A stretch of DNA of 41,107 bases from an uncultured Alphaproteobacteria bacterium (GCA_902570265.1 CACFXF010000015.1:1-41107), one strand, 5' to 3'. Counted from the stretch's first letter, positions 14,283 through 22,382 are shown. Notes: generated by a model from the letters alone, not told the origin. Made by a program: numbers and translations.

Positions 14283-15356
14283 ATGAAACAAAGTTCACTA
14301 TTAACAACAGTTGTAGGTTCATTCCCTAAACCCAAGTATTTGCCCATTGAAGATTGGTTTGATGCTACAAGAAAAAACCAAGGAATGAATACTTCAAAAA
14401 TTACTCGTCTTTATACTGATTATAGTAAAAATCAAAATCCTAATGATGAAAAATTATTTATAAAAGCAGCAAAAGAGATAATCAATTTACAGTTAAATGC
14501 GGGAATTATGATTCCAACAGATGGGGAAGTTCGACGTGAAAATTATATTCATTATCATTGTAGATATTTAGATGGTTTCGATTTTGATAATTTAGAATTT
14601 CAAGTTTGGAGAGATGGTGCATATGAATCCTATTTGCCTGCTATTCGCAATAAAATTTTTCATAATCGAAATAGTTATTCAGTGCATGATTTCAAAGCTA
14701 GTCAAAATGTTTCACCTGTGCCAATTAAATTTACATTACCAGGTCCATTGACTATAATGGATACAGCTGTTGATTGTTGTTATTTTAATCGACCAAAATT
14801 AAATTATGATCTTGCTGAGACTATAAATAAAGAAATTTTGGCTTTGGTTGATGCTGGCTGTTCTTTTATACAAGTCGATGAACCACTTTTTGCTAGACAA
14901 GTTGATGATGCATTATCATTTGGTATGGAGGGTATTGATAGATGCTTTCATAAGGTTCCTAGGAATGTTACCAAAATTCTACATTTGTGTTGTGGTTATC
15001 CCGATCATCTTGATGATATAAATTATAAAAAAGCTGATCCAGAAAGTTATTTCATCTTAGCAAATCACATTGATCAATTACCTGTTGATCAAATTTCCAT
15101 TGAAGATGCACACTGTTGTAATGACTTGAACTTATTAGAACATTTTAAAAATTCTACGATTATTCTTGGTTCAATCGCAATAGCTAAAAGCAAAATAGAA
15201 AAAATAGATGATATAGAAAATCGTATTAGACAAGCATTAGAACATATTGATAAAAATCGTTTAGTAATTGCTCCAGACTGTGGGTTAGGTCTTCTTAACT
15301 CAAATCTAGCAGTAGCTAAATTAAAAGTTATGTGTGAAGCTGCATCTAGATTTTAA
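14283..15356 (+). CDS. Stand-alone MetE catalytic-domain protein (core MetE-like methyltransferase)
   Basis: 357 residues corresponding only to the C-terminal barrel of MetE. The Zn ligands His234 and Cys236 (ILHLCCGYP), Glu274 (ISIED) and Cys333 (APDCGLGL) are all present in the expected order. TVVGSFPKP at 9-17 and VDEP at 198-201 are also family motifs. The N-terminal half of full-length MetE, which binds methyltetrahydropteroyl-triglutamate, is absent. Such short proteins are core-MetE methionine synthases using another methyl donor, or thiol methyltransferases such as those acting on homocysteine or coenzyme-like thiols. No corrinoid protein gene or MesX-like gene is adjacent. Zn thiol chemistry is well supported; the methyl donor is not known. 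Confidence 0.85.
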   Translation: MKQSSLLTTVVGSFPKPKYLPIEDWFDATRKNQGMNTSKITRLYTDYSKNQNPNDEKLFIKAAKEIINLQLNAGIMIPTDGEVRRENYIHYHCRYLDGFDFDNLEFQVWRDGAYESYLPAIRNKIFHNRNSYSVHDFKASQNVSPVPIKFTLPGPLTIMDTAVDCCYFNRPKLNYDLAETINKEILALVDAGCSFIQVDEPLFARQVDDALSFGMEGIDRCFHKVPRNVTKILHLCCGYPDHLDDINYKKADPESYFILANHIDQLPVDQISIEDAHCCNDLNLLEHFKNSTIILGSIAIAKSKIEKIDDIENRIRQALEHIDKNRLVIAPDCGLGLLNSNLAVAKLKVMCEAASRF

Positions 15357-15420
15357 TTTATAAAATTAAAAATTTAACCTTTAAAAAAATATTTATTAAT
15401 ATGTCTTTGTGTATTTAAAA

Positions 15421-16194
15421 TTACACAATTTTGGTTATAACGTTAGATAAATTTTCAATTTCAAATTTAATCTGATCACCAGATTTTGGTTTTTTTGTTT
15501 TAAGTACACTACCAGTTATTATTATACTTCCTTTATCAATCGTTTTATTAAATTTACCAAGATGTTTTATAATCCAGCTCAAAGAATTTAATGGGTCAGA
15601 ATTAAATAATTTAGCCTCTCCAATTAAAATATTATTCCAGTATAATTTTGAATTAAGTTTATTTAAATCAAAACCTTTCCATTTTGGATTTGGGTTGCTT
15701 AAAATAATCCCTGAAGACCAAGCATTATCTGCTATTAATGTTAATGCATCTAGATTATTATAAGATGCATTTCTATCATCGATTAATTCAAAACAAGTAT
15801 AAGCGTTGTTAACATAATTTTTTATGTTAATACCTTCATTTTCAAGTGTATTAGGAAATATGTCTTGGTTGATTTCAAAAGCCAATTCAAATTCCAGTCC
15901 TAAACTTTGGTAATTTTTTAATTTAATTACCTCTTGAGATTGATAAATTTCACTTTTAAATATCCCTCCAGCTATAGGATTATTAATTGAACACAATTGT
16001 TGTTGCACTTTTGATGCTAATGCAATTTTAAATCCACCAATTTTTCCTCTTTTTGCATTTTTTTGGAAATCAAATTGTACTTCATATGCTTCATTCTCAT
16101 TTTTAAGAGTGTATGGATCTTCCAAATTTTTAAAGCTATAACCTTTTTTATGTTGAGATAATATATATTCTGAAACTTTATTTATTTTTTTCAT
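15421..16194 (-). CDS. 2-keto-4-pentenoate hydratase/FAH-superfamily protein
   Basis: 257 residues from ATG 16194; a GTG start at 16212 would add six residues and has a weak GAG in front. Motifs of the MhpD-type family are visible: GGFKIALAS near the N-terminus, the metal-binding LGLEFELAFEI near 105-115, FELIDDR, and LIADNAWSSGIILS. Members hydrate 2-hydroxypentadienoates or decarboxylate oxaloacetate-like acids in aromatic catabolism. No meta-cleavage pathway genes are present, so a general role in metabolite clean-up or an unknown 2-oxo-acid substrate is equally likely. The structured element at 16223-16294 lies directly upstream on its coding strand. Confidence 0.78.
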   Translation of the reverse strand: MKKINKVSEYILSQHKKGYSFKNLEDPYTLKNENEAYEVQFDFQKNAKRGKIGGFKIALASKVQQQLCSINNPIAGGIFKSEIYQSQEVIKLKNYQSLGLEFELAFEINQDIFPNTLENEGINIKNYVNNAYTCFELIDDRNASYNNLDALTLIADNAWSSGIILSNPNPKWKGFDLNKLNSKLYWNNILIGEAKLFNSDPLNSLSWIIKHLGKFNKTIDKGSIIITGSVLKTKKPKSGDQIKFEIENLSNVITKIV

Positions 16195-16222
16195 AAGTAC
16201 TATATTTTTCACTAATTTCTCA

Positions 16223-16294
16223 GGGGAGGATTACTTAAAATTTTCCCCCAATAAGTTTTCCTCCCCATAGTCGGTCACGAGATGGCACCGACTA
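16223..16294. ncRNA. GC-rich two-hairpin element (candidate cis-regulatory RNA)
   Basis: GGGGAGGA (16223-16230) pairs with TCCTCCCC (16259-16266); after a TT/TT internal loop ACTTA pairs with TAAGT, around a 14-base loop that holds CCCCC. TAGTCGGT (16268-16275) and ACCGACTA (16287-16294) form an 8-bp second stem with an 11-base loop CACGAGATGGC. The GGGG of the first stem could pair with loop CCCC instead, which gives two exclusive folds. GC content is far above the flanks. On the minus strand it sits in the leader of the hydratase gene; on the plus strand it precedes the 94-residue gene by about 120 bases. It matches no riboswitch family I know. Confidence 0.45.
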
Positions 16295-16415
16295 ACTTAA
16301 ACTAGCATAAAATTAAAATTCTGACAATTATCACATTGATTTTGGTAGTAAAAGAGCTGATATTATAGATATTAATGAAATCCAAATTATAAATTTATAA
16401 AAAAAAGAGGAAAAA

Positions 16416-16700
16416 ATGAAGGTCTTGTCAACTTTTGAAATTACAGAAGGGTTTGATAGATGGTTGCATTTAGTTGATGTTGAACTCAAACCACTTTTAA
16501 AAAAATATAAAATTAAAGTTCATTTTGCATGTGCCAATGAAGATGAAACTAGAGTGTATGACTTAAGCGAACTTGAAGATCCTAGCTTATTAAATGCTCT
16601 TTTAGAAGATAAAGAAATAATTAACCTTCGCACAGCAGCTGGTGTAAACTTGTCTAGTTCAGAAGTTTTGACTTCGGTTGGGAAGTATAAAACCTGGTAA
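16416..16700 (+). CDS. Small DUF3764-like protein
   Basis: 94 residues, with AAAAGAGGAAAAA before the ATG. MKVLSTFEITEGFDRWLHLV resembles the opening of DUF3764 proteins of marine bacteria and cyanobacteria, and the alpha/beta layout (strand, helix, VHFACANEDETRVYDL strand, helix, GVNLSSSEVLTSVGKYKTW) fits the same ferredoxin-like fold. The family has no known role. Assignment is tentative. A minus-strand ORF over the same bases is a shadow. Confidence 0.5.
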   Translation: MKVLSTFEITEGFDRWLHLVDVELKPLLKKYKIKVHFACANEDETRVYDLSELEDPSLLNALLEDKEIINLRTAAGVNLSSSEVLTSVGKYKTW

Positions 16701-16848
16701 TATACTTTGTATATTTGCATAATAGATTTTTTCTTTATTTAAGGATAAACTTGCAAACATAGATCTATAGATTTTCAAATTCGTTATTTTATTTCTTTAT
16801 CTTGGATTTTTAGTATCTATGATTCTTTTTTAGCGATTTATTAAAATT

Positions 16849-16879
16849 ATTATTATAATTTTTATTAAATTATAATAAT
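16849..16879. terminator. AT-only hairpin between convergent genes
   Basis: ATTATTATAATTT (16849-16861) pairs perfectly with AAATTATAATAAT (16867-16879) across TTATT. It lies right at the stop of the leftward aminotransferase and 150 bases after the rightward DUF3764-like gene. The A/T composition makes it a weak terminator for either. Confidence 0.4.
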
Positions 16880-16880
16880 A

Positions 16881-18056
16881 TTAAGGCTTAAAAATTTTTA
16901 ATCTTTCAAACATTTCTTTAATTTCATATGAATTAATATTAGCAAATGCAATTCTTATATGTTTTTTTACTACTTTGTTATTTATAGGTGTAAACATAGT
17001 TTCAGGAAGAGACAGGATAGCGCTTTTTGAAAGTAATTTTTTGCAAATAATATTAGAACATTTATTGAAAGGATGCTCAATATAGGCAAAGTAAGCTCCA
17101 CAACTCTTAAGTTTCCAGTGGTTTAAATTTTTAAAACTTTTGATAACTTTTTCTTTTTTATTGAGTATTTTTTTTCTTTCATCCCTTAGCCAACTTGATG
17201 ATTCCCTCAAACCGCACAAAGCTCCTATTTGGCCTAATTGGTTTGGACAAATAGTTACTGTGTCCAAAAATTTTTCAATTTGCTTTAATCTTTCACTTTT
17301 AGTGAAAACGGCACCGATTCTATGGCCTGTTAATCTGTAAGATTTTGAAAAGGAGTAAAGGCTTATAAAATTATTTTCCCAATTTTTTTGTTGAAACAAG
17401 GTATGGATTGGATCAATTTTAGAATGAAAATCTCTATATGTTTCGTCTAAAATTAGCATAATATTATTTTTTTTTGCCAATTTGAAAAATTTTAACAGTA
17501 ATTCTTTTGGATATTCTACTCCGGTAGGATTATTTGGTGAAACGAGTAAAATAGCCTTTGTTTTTTGATCAATTAATTTTTTGGCATTTTTAGGATCTGG
17601 TAACATTTTATTGTTTAATGGAATGATTTTTGATTTTATTGATGAAATATCTAGCCACATTTTATGATTGAAATACCATGGATTAGTTAAAATTATATTA
17701 TCTCCTGGTGATGCAATTGATGTAAGAGCAGCACAAAATGCTTGATTAGATCCTGACGTGATACCAATATTAGTTGAATTAATTTTTGCATCATAAATTT
17801 TATTCCACTTCTTACTTAATTCTTTTCGTAAGTCATTATTTCCTAGTATAGGTCCGTAAAGATGAGCATCTTTATTATTTAATGATGCATGTGCTATTGC
17901 TTGACATATCTCTTTTGGGGGAGGATGCATCGGTGCAGCTTGACTTAAGTTAAGTAATTTTAATTTTTTTGGTTTTTCAATATTTTCTAACCAATTAAAA
18001 GCTTCCTCTATTGGAGGGGAGAATGTTTTGTTAATATTATTATTTAAAGGGATCAT
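16881..18056 (-). CDS. PLP-dependent class I/II aminotransferase
   Basis: 391 residues with fold type I features. SGSNQAFCAAL is in the PLP phosphate region, LLVSPNNPTGVEYP carries the substrate-binding Asn, LILDETYRDF holds the PLP-pyridine Asp, and SFSKSYRLTGHRIG carries the Schiff-base lysine (Lys238). The distal Arg motif appears as HIRIAFA near residue 375. This is close to the aspartate or aromatic aminotransferase group. It transfers an amino group to a 2-oxo acid in the cytoplasm. The substrate cannot be set from sequence. The gene stands alone on the minus strand. Confidence 0.9.
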   Translation of the reverse strand: MIPLNNNINKTFSPPIEEAFNWLENIEKPKKLKLLNLSQAAPMHPPPKEICQAIAHASLNNKDAHLYGPILGNNDLRKELSKKWNKIYDAKINSTNIGITSGSNQAFCAALTSIASPGDNIILTNPWYFNHKMWLDISSIKSKIIPLNNKMLPDPKNAKKLIDQKTKAILLVSPNNPTGVEYPKELLLKFFKLAKKNNIMLILDETYRDFHSKIDPIHTLFQQKNWENNFISLYSFSKSYRLTGHRIGAVFTKSERLKQIEKFLDTVTICPNQLGQIGALCGLRESSSWLRDERKKILNKKEKVIKSFKNLNHWKLKSCGAYFAYIEHPFNKCSNIICKKLLSKSAILSLPETMFTPINNKVVKKHIRIAFANINSYEIKEMFERLKIFKP

Positions 18057-18200
18057 TTTTTAAATGTTATTATTTGAATTAATCAAGGGGAAAGTAATTA
18101 AAAAATCTAATTTTACTTCATTTTTATTTTGGAGTTTACTAAACATTAATTTGATAATTAATAAAGTTATTTCTAAATCAATCAATGATCATTTTTAGAT

Positions 18201-18593
18201 ATGAACAAAACTAATACCAAAGTAAAGATATCTTGTCATTGTGGTTCTATTAAAATGGAACTTTTATTACCTGAAAAAATTGACAAAATCATACGTTGTA
18301 ATTGCTCAATATGTAGTAAAAATAAAGGATTTGGTATGATTTGTATTCCTTCTGCTAATTTGTATTTGATTGAAGGTCAAGAATCTATGACTGAATATTT
18401 TTTTAATACAATGGAGTATCCGCATATTTTTTGTATTATATGTGGAACTCATACACATCATAAAAGTAGATCTTCACCTGGAAAACTTTGCATCAATATT
18501 GCTTGTATTGATGGTTTTAATTCTGATTATTTAAATAATAAAATAATTAAATTTGATGGTATCAATCATCCTAAAGATAAGATATTAAAATAA
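18201..18593 (+). CDS. GFA-family (CENP-V/GFA domain) zinc protein
   Basis: 130 residues. Zn ligands are visible: CHCG at 12-15, CNCSIC at 33-38 and CIICG at 78-82, the pattern of the glutathione-dependent formaldehyde-activating fold. Some members are reported to catalyse S-hydroxymethylglutathione formation; many are carbon-sulfur lyase-like proteins of unknown substrate. The acidic C-terminus is normal. It is not next to formaldehyde dehydrogenase genes, so a formaldehyde role is not supported by context. There is a GST at 27948. Confidence 0.85.
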   Translation: MNKTNTKVKISCHCGSIKMELLLPEKIDKIIRCNCSICSKNKGFGMICIPSANLYLIEGQESMTEYFFNTMEYPHIFCIICGTHTHHKSRSSPGKLCINIACIDGFNSDYLNNKIIKFDGINHPKDKILK

Positions 18594-18714
18594 TAGATTA
18601 AATCAGCCAAAAGGTTATATTTTTATTTAAACTGAAATAATTATTTCATTTGTTATAAGAGGTAGATATATATGAAAAAAAAGATGATATAAAAATTCTT
18701 AAAAAAGACTATAT

Positions 18715-19212
18715 CTAATTATTTTTAATCTCTAATTTAAATATATAAGTATTTTGTTTATGCAAAATAATTTTATTTTTTTTTATAAAATCTAACTTTT
18801 CTAAAATACGAATTGAACCATGATTATCTTCATGAGTAAGTGCTAAAATTTTATAAAGTTTAAGTTTTTTTATACCATAATTTATAACTAATTTTGCCAC
18901 ATCAAACCCAATTCCATTTCTCCATACTGACGGAGTGTATCTATAACCAAAATCAATCCCATAATCTTCTTCTAAAAAACCACACATTCCAATTAATTGT
19001 TTATTTTTTTTTAAACGAACAGCATATCTACCAAATCCATTATTGTCATAGGATAAAATATTTTTTTTTATATATTCTTCTGATTGTTTATATGTTTGTT
19101 TTTTACCATCTACAAAATGTCTTACCTTTGGGTCGCTTTCAATTTTACTCCATTCTGAAATGTCTGATCTTTTAAATTTTTCAATGAAAAGTTTTTCGTT
19201 TTCAGTTATCAT
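18715..19212 (-). CDS. GNAT N-acetyltransferase, RimJ/RimL type
   Basis: The start at ATG 19212 (MITENEKLFIEKFKRSD) is preferred. The frame's earlier ATG at 19293 adds a hydrophobic lead that would collide with the upstream gene and does not fit the GNAT fold. 165 residues. The RYTPSVWRNGIGFDVAKLVI block carries the acetyl-CoA loop R-x-x-G-x-G/A (here WRNGIGF). HEDNHGSIRILEKLDF is the terminal beta-bulge motif. RimJ/L relatives acetylate N-termini, ribosomal proteins or aminoglycosides; the target is unknown. Confidence 0.8.
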   Translation of the reverse strand: MITENEKLFIEKFKRSDISEWSKIESDPKVRHFVDGKKQTYKQSEEYIKKNILSYDNNGFGRYAVRLKKNKQLIGMCGFLEEDYGIDFGYRYTPSVWRNGIGFDVAKLVINYGIKKLKLYKILALTHEDNHGSIRILEKLDFIKKNKIILHKQNTYIFKLEIKNN

Positions 19213-19286
19213 TTTTATAGTTTTACTTATTAAAGTTGGTAACTTTTGAAAAATGAGATAATAACAAAAAATTAAAATTTTAATTT

Positions 19287-19673
19287 TTAACACAGGGGAC
19301 TAATGTTAAAACTAATTATTTTGTCCTCTAAAATTTCAAAATATAATTTACTAGAACAATTATCAGCTGTTTTGGCAGTTCCTTCTAATGTTGTAACACT
19401 ATTTTCTATATTGATAGATTTAAATGATGTTTCTATATAAGGTTGTGAATTTTTAAAAGCCTTCTCAAAATCGTCTAATGTGAACTCTTTTTTTAATGCA
19501 TCATGCATTAGGTTTGAAGCCTCATTATATTCACCGCTACTACTTAATAAAGTGAAATCGTTGGCTATTTTTCTTTCATTACTTGAGAGTGTCCCAATTA
19601 ATACTATTAACACTATTGCTATAACTGCAATAACACCAATAATAATAAGAAAATATTTTAAAATTTTTTTTAT
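19287..19673 (-). CDS. Single-pass membrane protein with probable ATA start
   Basis: The mature domain (SSNERKIANDFTLLSSSGEY through NCSSKLYFEILEDKIISFNI) is an alpha/beta domain of about 100 residues. With the only canonical start (GTG 19613) the membrane anchor would be cut. The same frame runs upstream as KKILKYFLIIIGVIAVIAIV and is preceded by ATA at 19673-19671, exactly where an ATG of MKKILKYFL would stand. Upstream of that a TAG closes the frame. Either this gene uses an ATA start or its start codon is damaged. The domain recalls small secreted DUF4878-like proteins but is not assigned. Confidence 0.5.
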   Translation of the reverse strand: MKKILKYFLIIIGVIAVIAIVLIVLIGTLSSNERKIANDFTLLSSSGEYNEASNLMHDALKKEFTLDDFEKAFKNSQPYIETSFKSINIENSVTTLEGTAKTADNCSSKLYFEILEDKIISFNISPLC

Positions 19674-19802
19674 TTGAAAATCTTTCTAGGTTATGTTCAA
19701 TCGAAATACAATATACATTCTTTTTTAATAATAGATAGTATTTTATTTCTTTAGATTTTAATAAAAACTTATCGATTTATTTATCAACAATTGGAAATTT
19801 TT

Positions 19803-20264
19803 ATGTGTATTATAGAAGAAATTAGTGAAAATGATTATGAAAATTGGAAGTTTATTTTCAAAAAGTATCTTTTGTTTTATAACTCAAAATTATCTGAGAA
19901 AATAATATGGTATTCATGGAATAATATAATAAATGAAGAAGAAGCAATCTATTGTTTGGGTTGTTATGAAACTTCTAGAAACAACAAAAAACAATTAATA
20001 GGTATTATGAATTTTATTTATCATAAATCTACTTGGAGTGAAAATAATGTATGTTATTTAGAAGATCTATTTATTTTAGAAGATTATCGCTCTAAAGGAT
20101 ATGCTTCTGCACTCTTAAATCATTTAACCAAAATTTGTAAAATAAATAATGTTGATAGAATTTACTGGAAAACCAAATCTGATAATCATATCGCACAATC
20201 TTTATATGATAAAGTAGCCATAAAAACAGATTTTCTTGAGTATGAAATCCTTTTAAAAAATTAA
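19803..20264 (+). CDS. GNAT N-acetyltransferase
   Basis: 153 residues from ATG 19803 (a TTG at 19791 would add four residues). The core motifs are LEDLFILEDYRSKGYASALL, with the acetyl-CoA pyrophosphate loop R-x-K-G-x-A, and IYWKTKSDNHIAQSLYDK, with the conserved N-x-x-A-x-x-L-Y. The first 55 residues form the variable acceptor part. Acceptor unknown. It lies between small hypothetical genes and is convergent with the zinc-ribbon gene at 20269, 4 bases away. Confidence 0.82.
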   Translation: MCIIEEISENDYENWKFIFKKYLLFYNSKLSEKIIWYSWNNIINEEEAIYCLGCYETSRNNKKQLIGIMNFIYHKSTWSENNVCYLEDLFILEDYRSKGYASALLNHLTKICKINNVDRIYWKTKSDNHIAQSLYDKVAIKTDFLEYEILLKN

Positions 20265-20268
20265 GAAA

Positions 20269-20457
20269 TTATTTGTTACTTTTTTTATTGAGTATTCCAC
20301 CATATTTAAACGTATCAAAATACAAAAAGCTTATTTTTCTGATGCAATTGTAACAAATTACTTCCCAGTATTTTTTATTGTTATATTTGCATAAATAAAG
20401 TTTCTTATAGGGAAGGTTACAACTAGTACAATTATTTTTTTCTTTTTCTCCTAACAT
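20269..20457 (-). CDS. Small zinc-ribbon protein
   Basis: 62 residues with CTSC at 10-13 and CYNC at 35-38, a CxxC-x21-CxxC ribbon likely to hold one Zn. YLCKYNNKKYWEVICYNC between them is basic and aromatic. The C-terminus is lysine-rich. Such ribbons bind nucleic acid or a protein partner. Function unknown. It is one of three tiny Cys-pair proteins in 20269-22234. Confidence 0.55.
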   Translation of the reverse strand: MLGEKEKNNCTSCNLPYKKLYLCKYNNKKYWEVICYNCIRKISFLYFDTFKYGGILNKKSNK

Positions 20458-20508
20458 TAGAACAAAAGTAGAACATTAGTAAAATTTTTTCAATTAGCTA
20501 AAAAGCTA

Positions 20509-20637
20509 TTATTGAAAAAAATAGAAAATAAGAAAAATTAGTATAATCCAGATTGTAGTAAGACTTACCCAATACCATTTTATAAGTAAATTTTCAATTT
20601 TTTTAAAGATTACAAGATATGTAAAGGTTTTTTTCAT
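20509..20637 (-). CDS. 42-residue membrane microprotein
   Basis: MKKTFTYLVIFKKIENLLIK is a basic amphipathic lead, followed by WYWVSLTTIWIILIFLIFYF, one membrane helix flanked by Trp. ATG at 20637-20635 has TAAGACC about 6 bases upstream, a weak ribosome site. It is divergent from the next tiny ORF at 20710, about 70 bases away. Function unknown. Confidence 0.4.
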   Translation of the reverse strand: MKKTFTYLVIFKKIENLLIKWYWVSLTTIWIILIFLIFYFFQ

Positions 20638-20709
20638 AATAGGTCTTAAAAATATTCACTTAAATGTTATTTTAAACAGTATCAAAATCATTATTAAGGA
20701 AAAAACATC

Positions 20710-20853
20710 ATGATATTATCTAATTTAATCACTGCGAAGGTAAGTGTAGTAACTGGTATATTCTTAGGTTTAGGTATTTGTTATTTAAATAAAAAAATAA
20801 TGGGAAAACAAGACATAAGTAAAGAAAACGAAAGCTCATTTAATGAAAAATAA
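20710..20853 (+). CDS. 47-residue membrane microprotein
   Basis: ATG 20710 follows ATTAAGGAAAAAACATC, a clear AAGGA site. One membrane helix (VSVVTGIFLGLGICYLN) is followed by a charged cytoplasmic tail (KKIMGKQDISKENESSFNEK). It precedes the deacetylase-fold gene by 33 bases and may be co-transcribed with it. Function unknown. Confidence 0.5.
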   Translation: MILSNLITAKVSVVTGIFLGLGICYLNKKIMGKQDISKENESSFNEK

Positions 20854-20886
20854 TAAACTTATAATTTTTAAGTTTCATTAATTGAG

Positions 20887-21792
20887 ATGAAGATCAATTG
20901 GGTTTACCATAATAATTACGATATACCATTAAAGGAAAATCATCGTTTTACATCAACAAAATTTTCTGATCTTTTTTCAGAGTTGAAAAATAGTAAATTA
21001 TATGAGAATGCAATTATTAATAATCCTTCTGCAGCTGATTTTAGTGAGTTAACAGTTTCACATTGTTTAACTTATATAAATAAAATTAAGTATGGATTAT
21101 TGAGCTATAAGGAAGAACGTAAGTTAGGACTATCTTGGTCTAAAAGGTTATCAGAAAGGTCATTTCTTGCCGTTAATGGCACTCTACTAACAGCAAATTT
21201 AGCTATTAAAAACGGTATTGGGTGTCATCTAGGGGGGGGGACACACCATTCTCACTTTGATTATGGAGCAGGTTTTTGTGTATTTAACGATCTTGCTTAT
21301 GCTGCATTAATGTTAATCAACAATAAAATTGTAAAAAAGATCTTAATATTTGATTGTGACGTACATCAAGGAGATGGAACAGCTAGAATTCTTGAAAAAA
21401 ATGATAATATTTTCACTTGTTCAATACATTGTAAAAAAAATTTTCCCCTAAATAAAGCTCAAAGTAATCTTGATATTGAACTAGAGGACCATACAAATAA
21501 TACTGAATACTTAAATGAAATTCAAAAAACAATCAAATTTTGTGTAAATTCCTTTAAACCGGACTTTGTATTATATGATGCAGGAATAGATATTCACAAG
21601 GATGATGAATTAGGGAAACTAAATATTGATGATGTTGGTTGTTTAGAAAGAGACATATTAGTATTAAACTTTTTAAAAAAACTATCTATACCAGTTGCTA
21701 CAGTTATTGGTGGGGGATATTCAAAAAACAAAGAAGAGTTAGCCATAAGACACTCATTTGTTTTTAATGCTGCAGATCAAGTATTTGGTTAA
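20887..21792 (+). CDS. Histone deacetylase-superfamily amidohydrolase
   Basis: 301 residues with the complete HDAC active site. GGGTHHSHFDYG has the His120-His121 general-acid/base pair, DCDVHQGDGT gives Zn ligands Asp158 and His160, and YDAGIDIHKDDELGKLN gives the third Zn ligand (Asp235). GGGYS near 271 is the late glycine loop. In bacteria, relatives act as acetoin-utilisation (AcuC), acetylpolyamine or other small-amide deacetylases. The sequence resembles the short class IV-like bacterial group; the substrate is unknown. The codons for the glycine triplet before HH are a run of nine G (21232-21240), unusual in this AT-rich DNA and prone to slippage. Confidence 0.9.
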   Translation: MKINWVYHNNYDIPLKENHRFTSTKFSDLFSELKNSKLYENAIINNPSAADFSELTVSHCLTYINKIKYGLLSYKEERKLGLSWSKRLSERSFLAVNGTLLTANLAIKNGIGCHLGGGTHHSHFDYGAGFCVFNDLAYAALMLINNKIVKKILIFDCDVHQGDGTARILEKNDNIFTCSIHCKKNFPLNKAQSNLDIELEDHTNNTEYLNEIQKTIKFCVNSFKPDFVLYDAGIDIHKDDELGKLNIDDVGCLERDILVLNFLKKLSIPVATVIGGGYSKNKEELAIRHSFVFNAADQVFG

Positions 21793-21811
21793 CTGTTAAA
21801 GTTTAAAAATT

Positions 21812-22060
21812 CTAATTACTTTTATCAAATTCTAAACAACGGAAATCAGCAGATAATTGATTACCATCAAAATCGATATGACATACATTTATACTATGTC
21901 TTATACACCAAATTTGAATTCCTAAACTGGTAAATCCAACTTCAAATTTAACAAAGTTTTTTAAATTTATATCACTTGAAGATAGTGTTGATAATTCTTT
22001 AATACATTCATTGCACACTATATGACTGTTTATAGAATATTTGAGATTTTCATGTTCCAT
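21812..22060 (-). CDS. Small Cys/His protein of unknown function
   Basis: 82 residues. HIVCNECIKEL at about 13-23 is a CxxC knuckle, and IWCIRHSINVCHIDFDG at about 50-66 supplies more Cys and His, so a single metal site is plausible. FVKFEVGFTSLGIQ before it is strand-rich. It is convergent with the deacetylase gene and 25 bases from the next small gene on the same strand, with which it forms a pair of CxxC proteins. I recognise no named family. Confidence 0.55.
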   Translation of the reverse strand: MEHENLKYSINSHIVCNECIKELSTLSSSDINLKNFVKFEVGFTSLGIQIWCIRHSINVCHIDFDGNQLSADFRCLEFDKSN

Positions 22061-22084
22061 GATAAAGAATAAGTCATATAAAAA

Positions 22085-22234
22085 TTAATCTTCTATTTTG
22101 TTTTTTTCAGCACAGCTTTTACACAATATACTATTATTAATTTTTACAAAACTTTCTTCATTTATAGCTTTTAAATCATCATAATATTTGGTTTTTAAAC
22201 AATAATCACACCATATTTCAAATGATTGTATCAT
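22085..22234 (-). CDS. 49-residue zinc-finger microprotein
   Basis: ATG at 22234-22232 has AGGAGACATGTC in front. The product reads MIQSFEIWCDYCLKTKYYDD and later NNSILCKSCAEKNKIED. CDYC at 9-12 and CKSC at 38-41 make a CxxC-x25-CxxC ribbon. It lies 24 bases upstream of the 82-residue Cys/His gene, so the two are probably one unit. The promoter region is shared with the sigma-54-like promoter facing the other way. Function unknown. Confidence 0.55.
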   Translation of the reverse strand: MIQSFEIWCDYCLKTKYYDDLKAINEESFVKINNSILCKSCAEKNKIED

Positions 22235-22336
22235 GACATGTCTCCTATAATAGATATATGCAGTTTAAATACCATGTGAATAGAATGAGACATCTTGTCT
22301 CAAATATAGTTGGTTTGTTAGATTTGAACTTTTTTT

Positions 22337-22353
22337 TTGGCACGTATTCTGCA
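22337..22353 (+). promoter_or_regulatory. Sigma-54 (RpoN) -24/-12 promoter
   Basis: TTGGCACGTATTCTGCA matches the consensus TGGCACG-N4-TTGC. GG (22339-22340) and GC (22351-22352) are exactly 10 bases apart, as required. Only one base of the -12 element differs (CTGC for TTGC). The predicted start near 22364 leaves a 19-base leader before the ATG at 22383. An upstream activator site was not identified. Confidence 0.6.
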
Positions 22354-22382
22354 TATTTTTTTAGAAAAATAGGGTATAAATT

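Noticed and set aside
16223-16294. Known riboswitch such as SAM-II, ZTP, fluoride or guanidine
   Set aside because: The conserved bases of these families are not present, so no family name is given.
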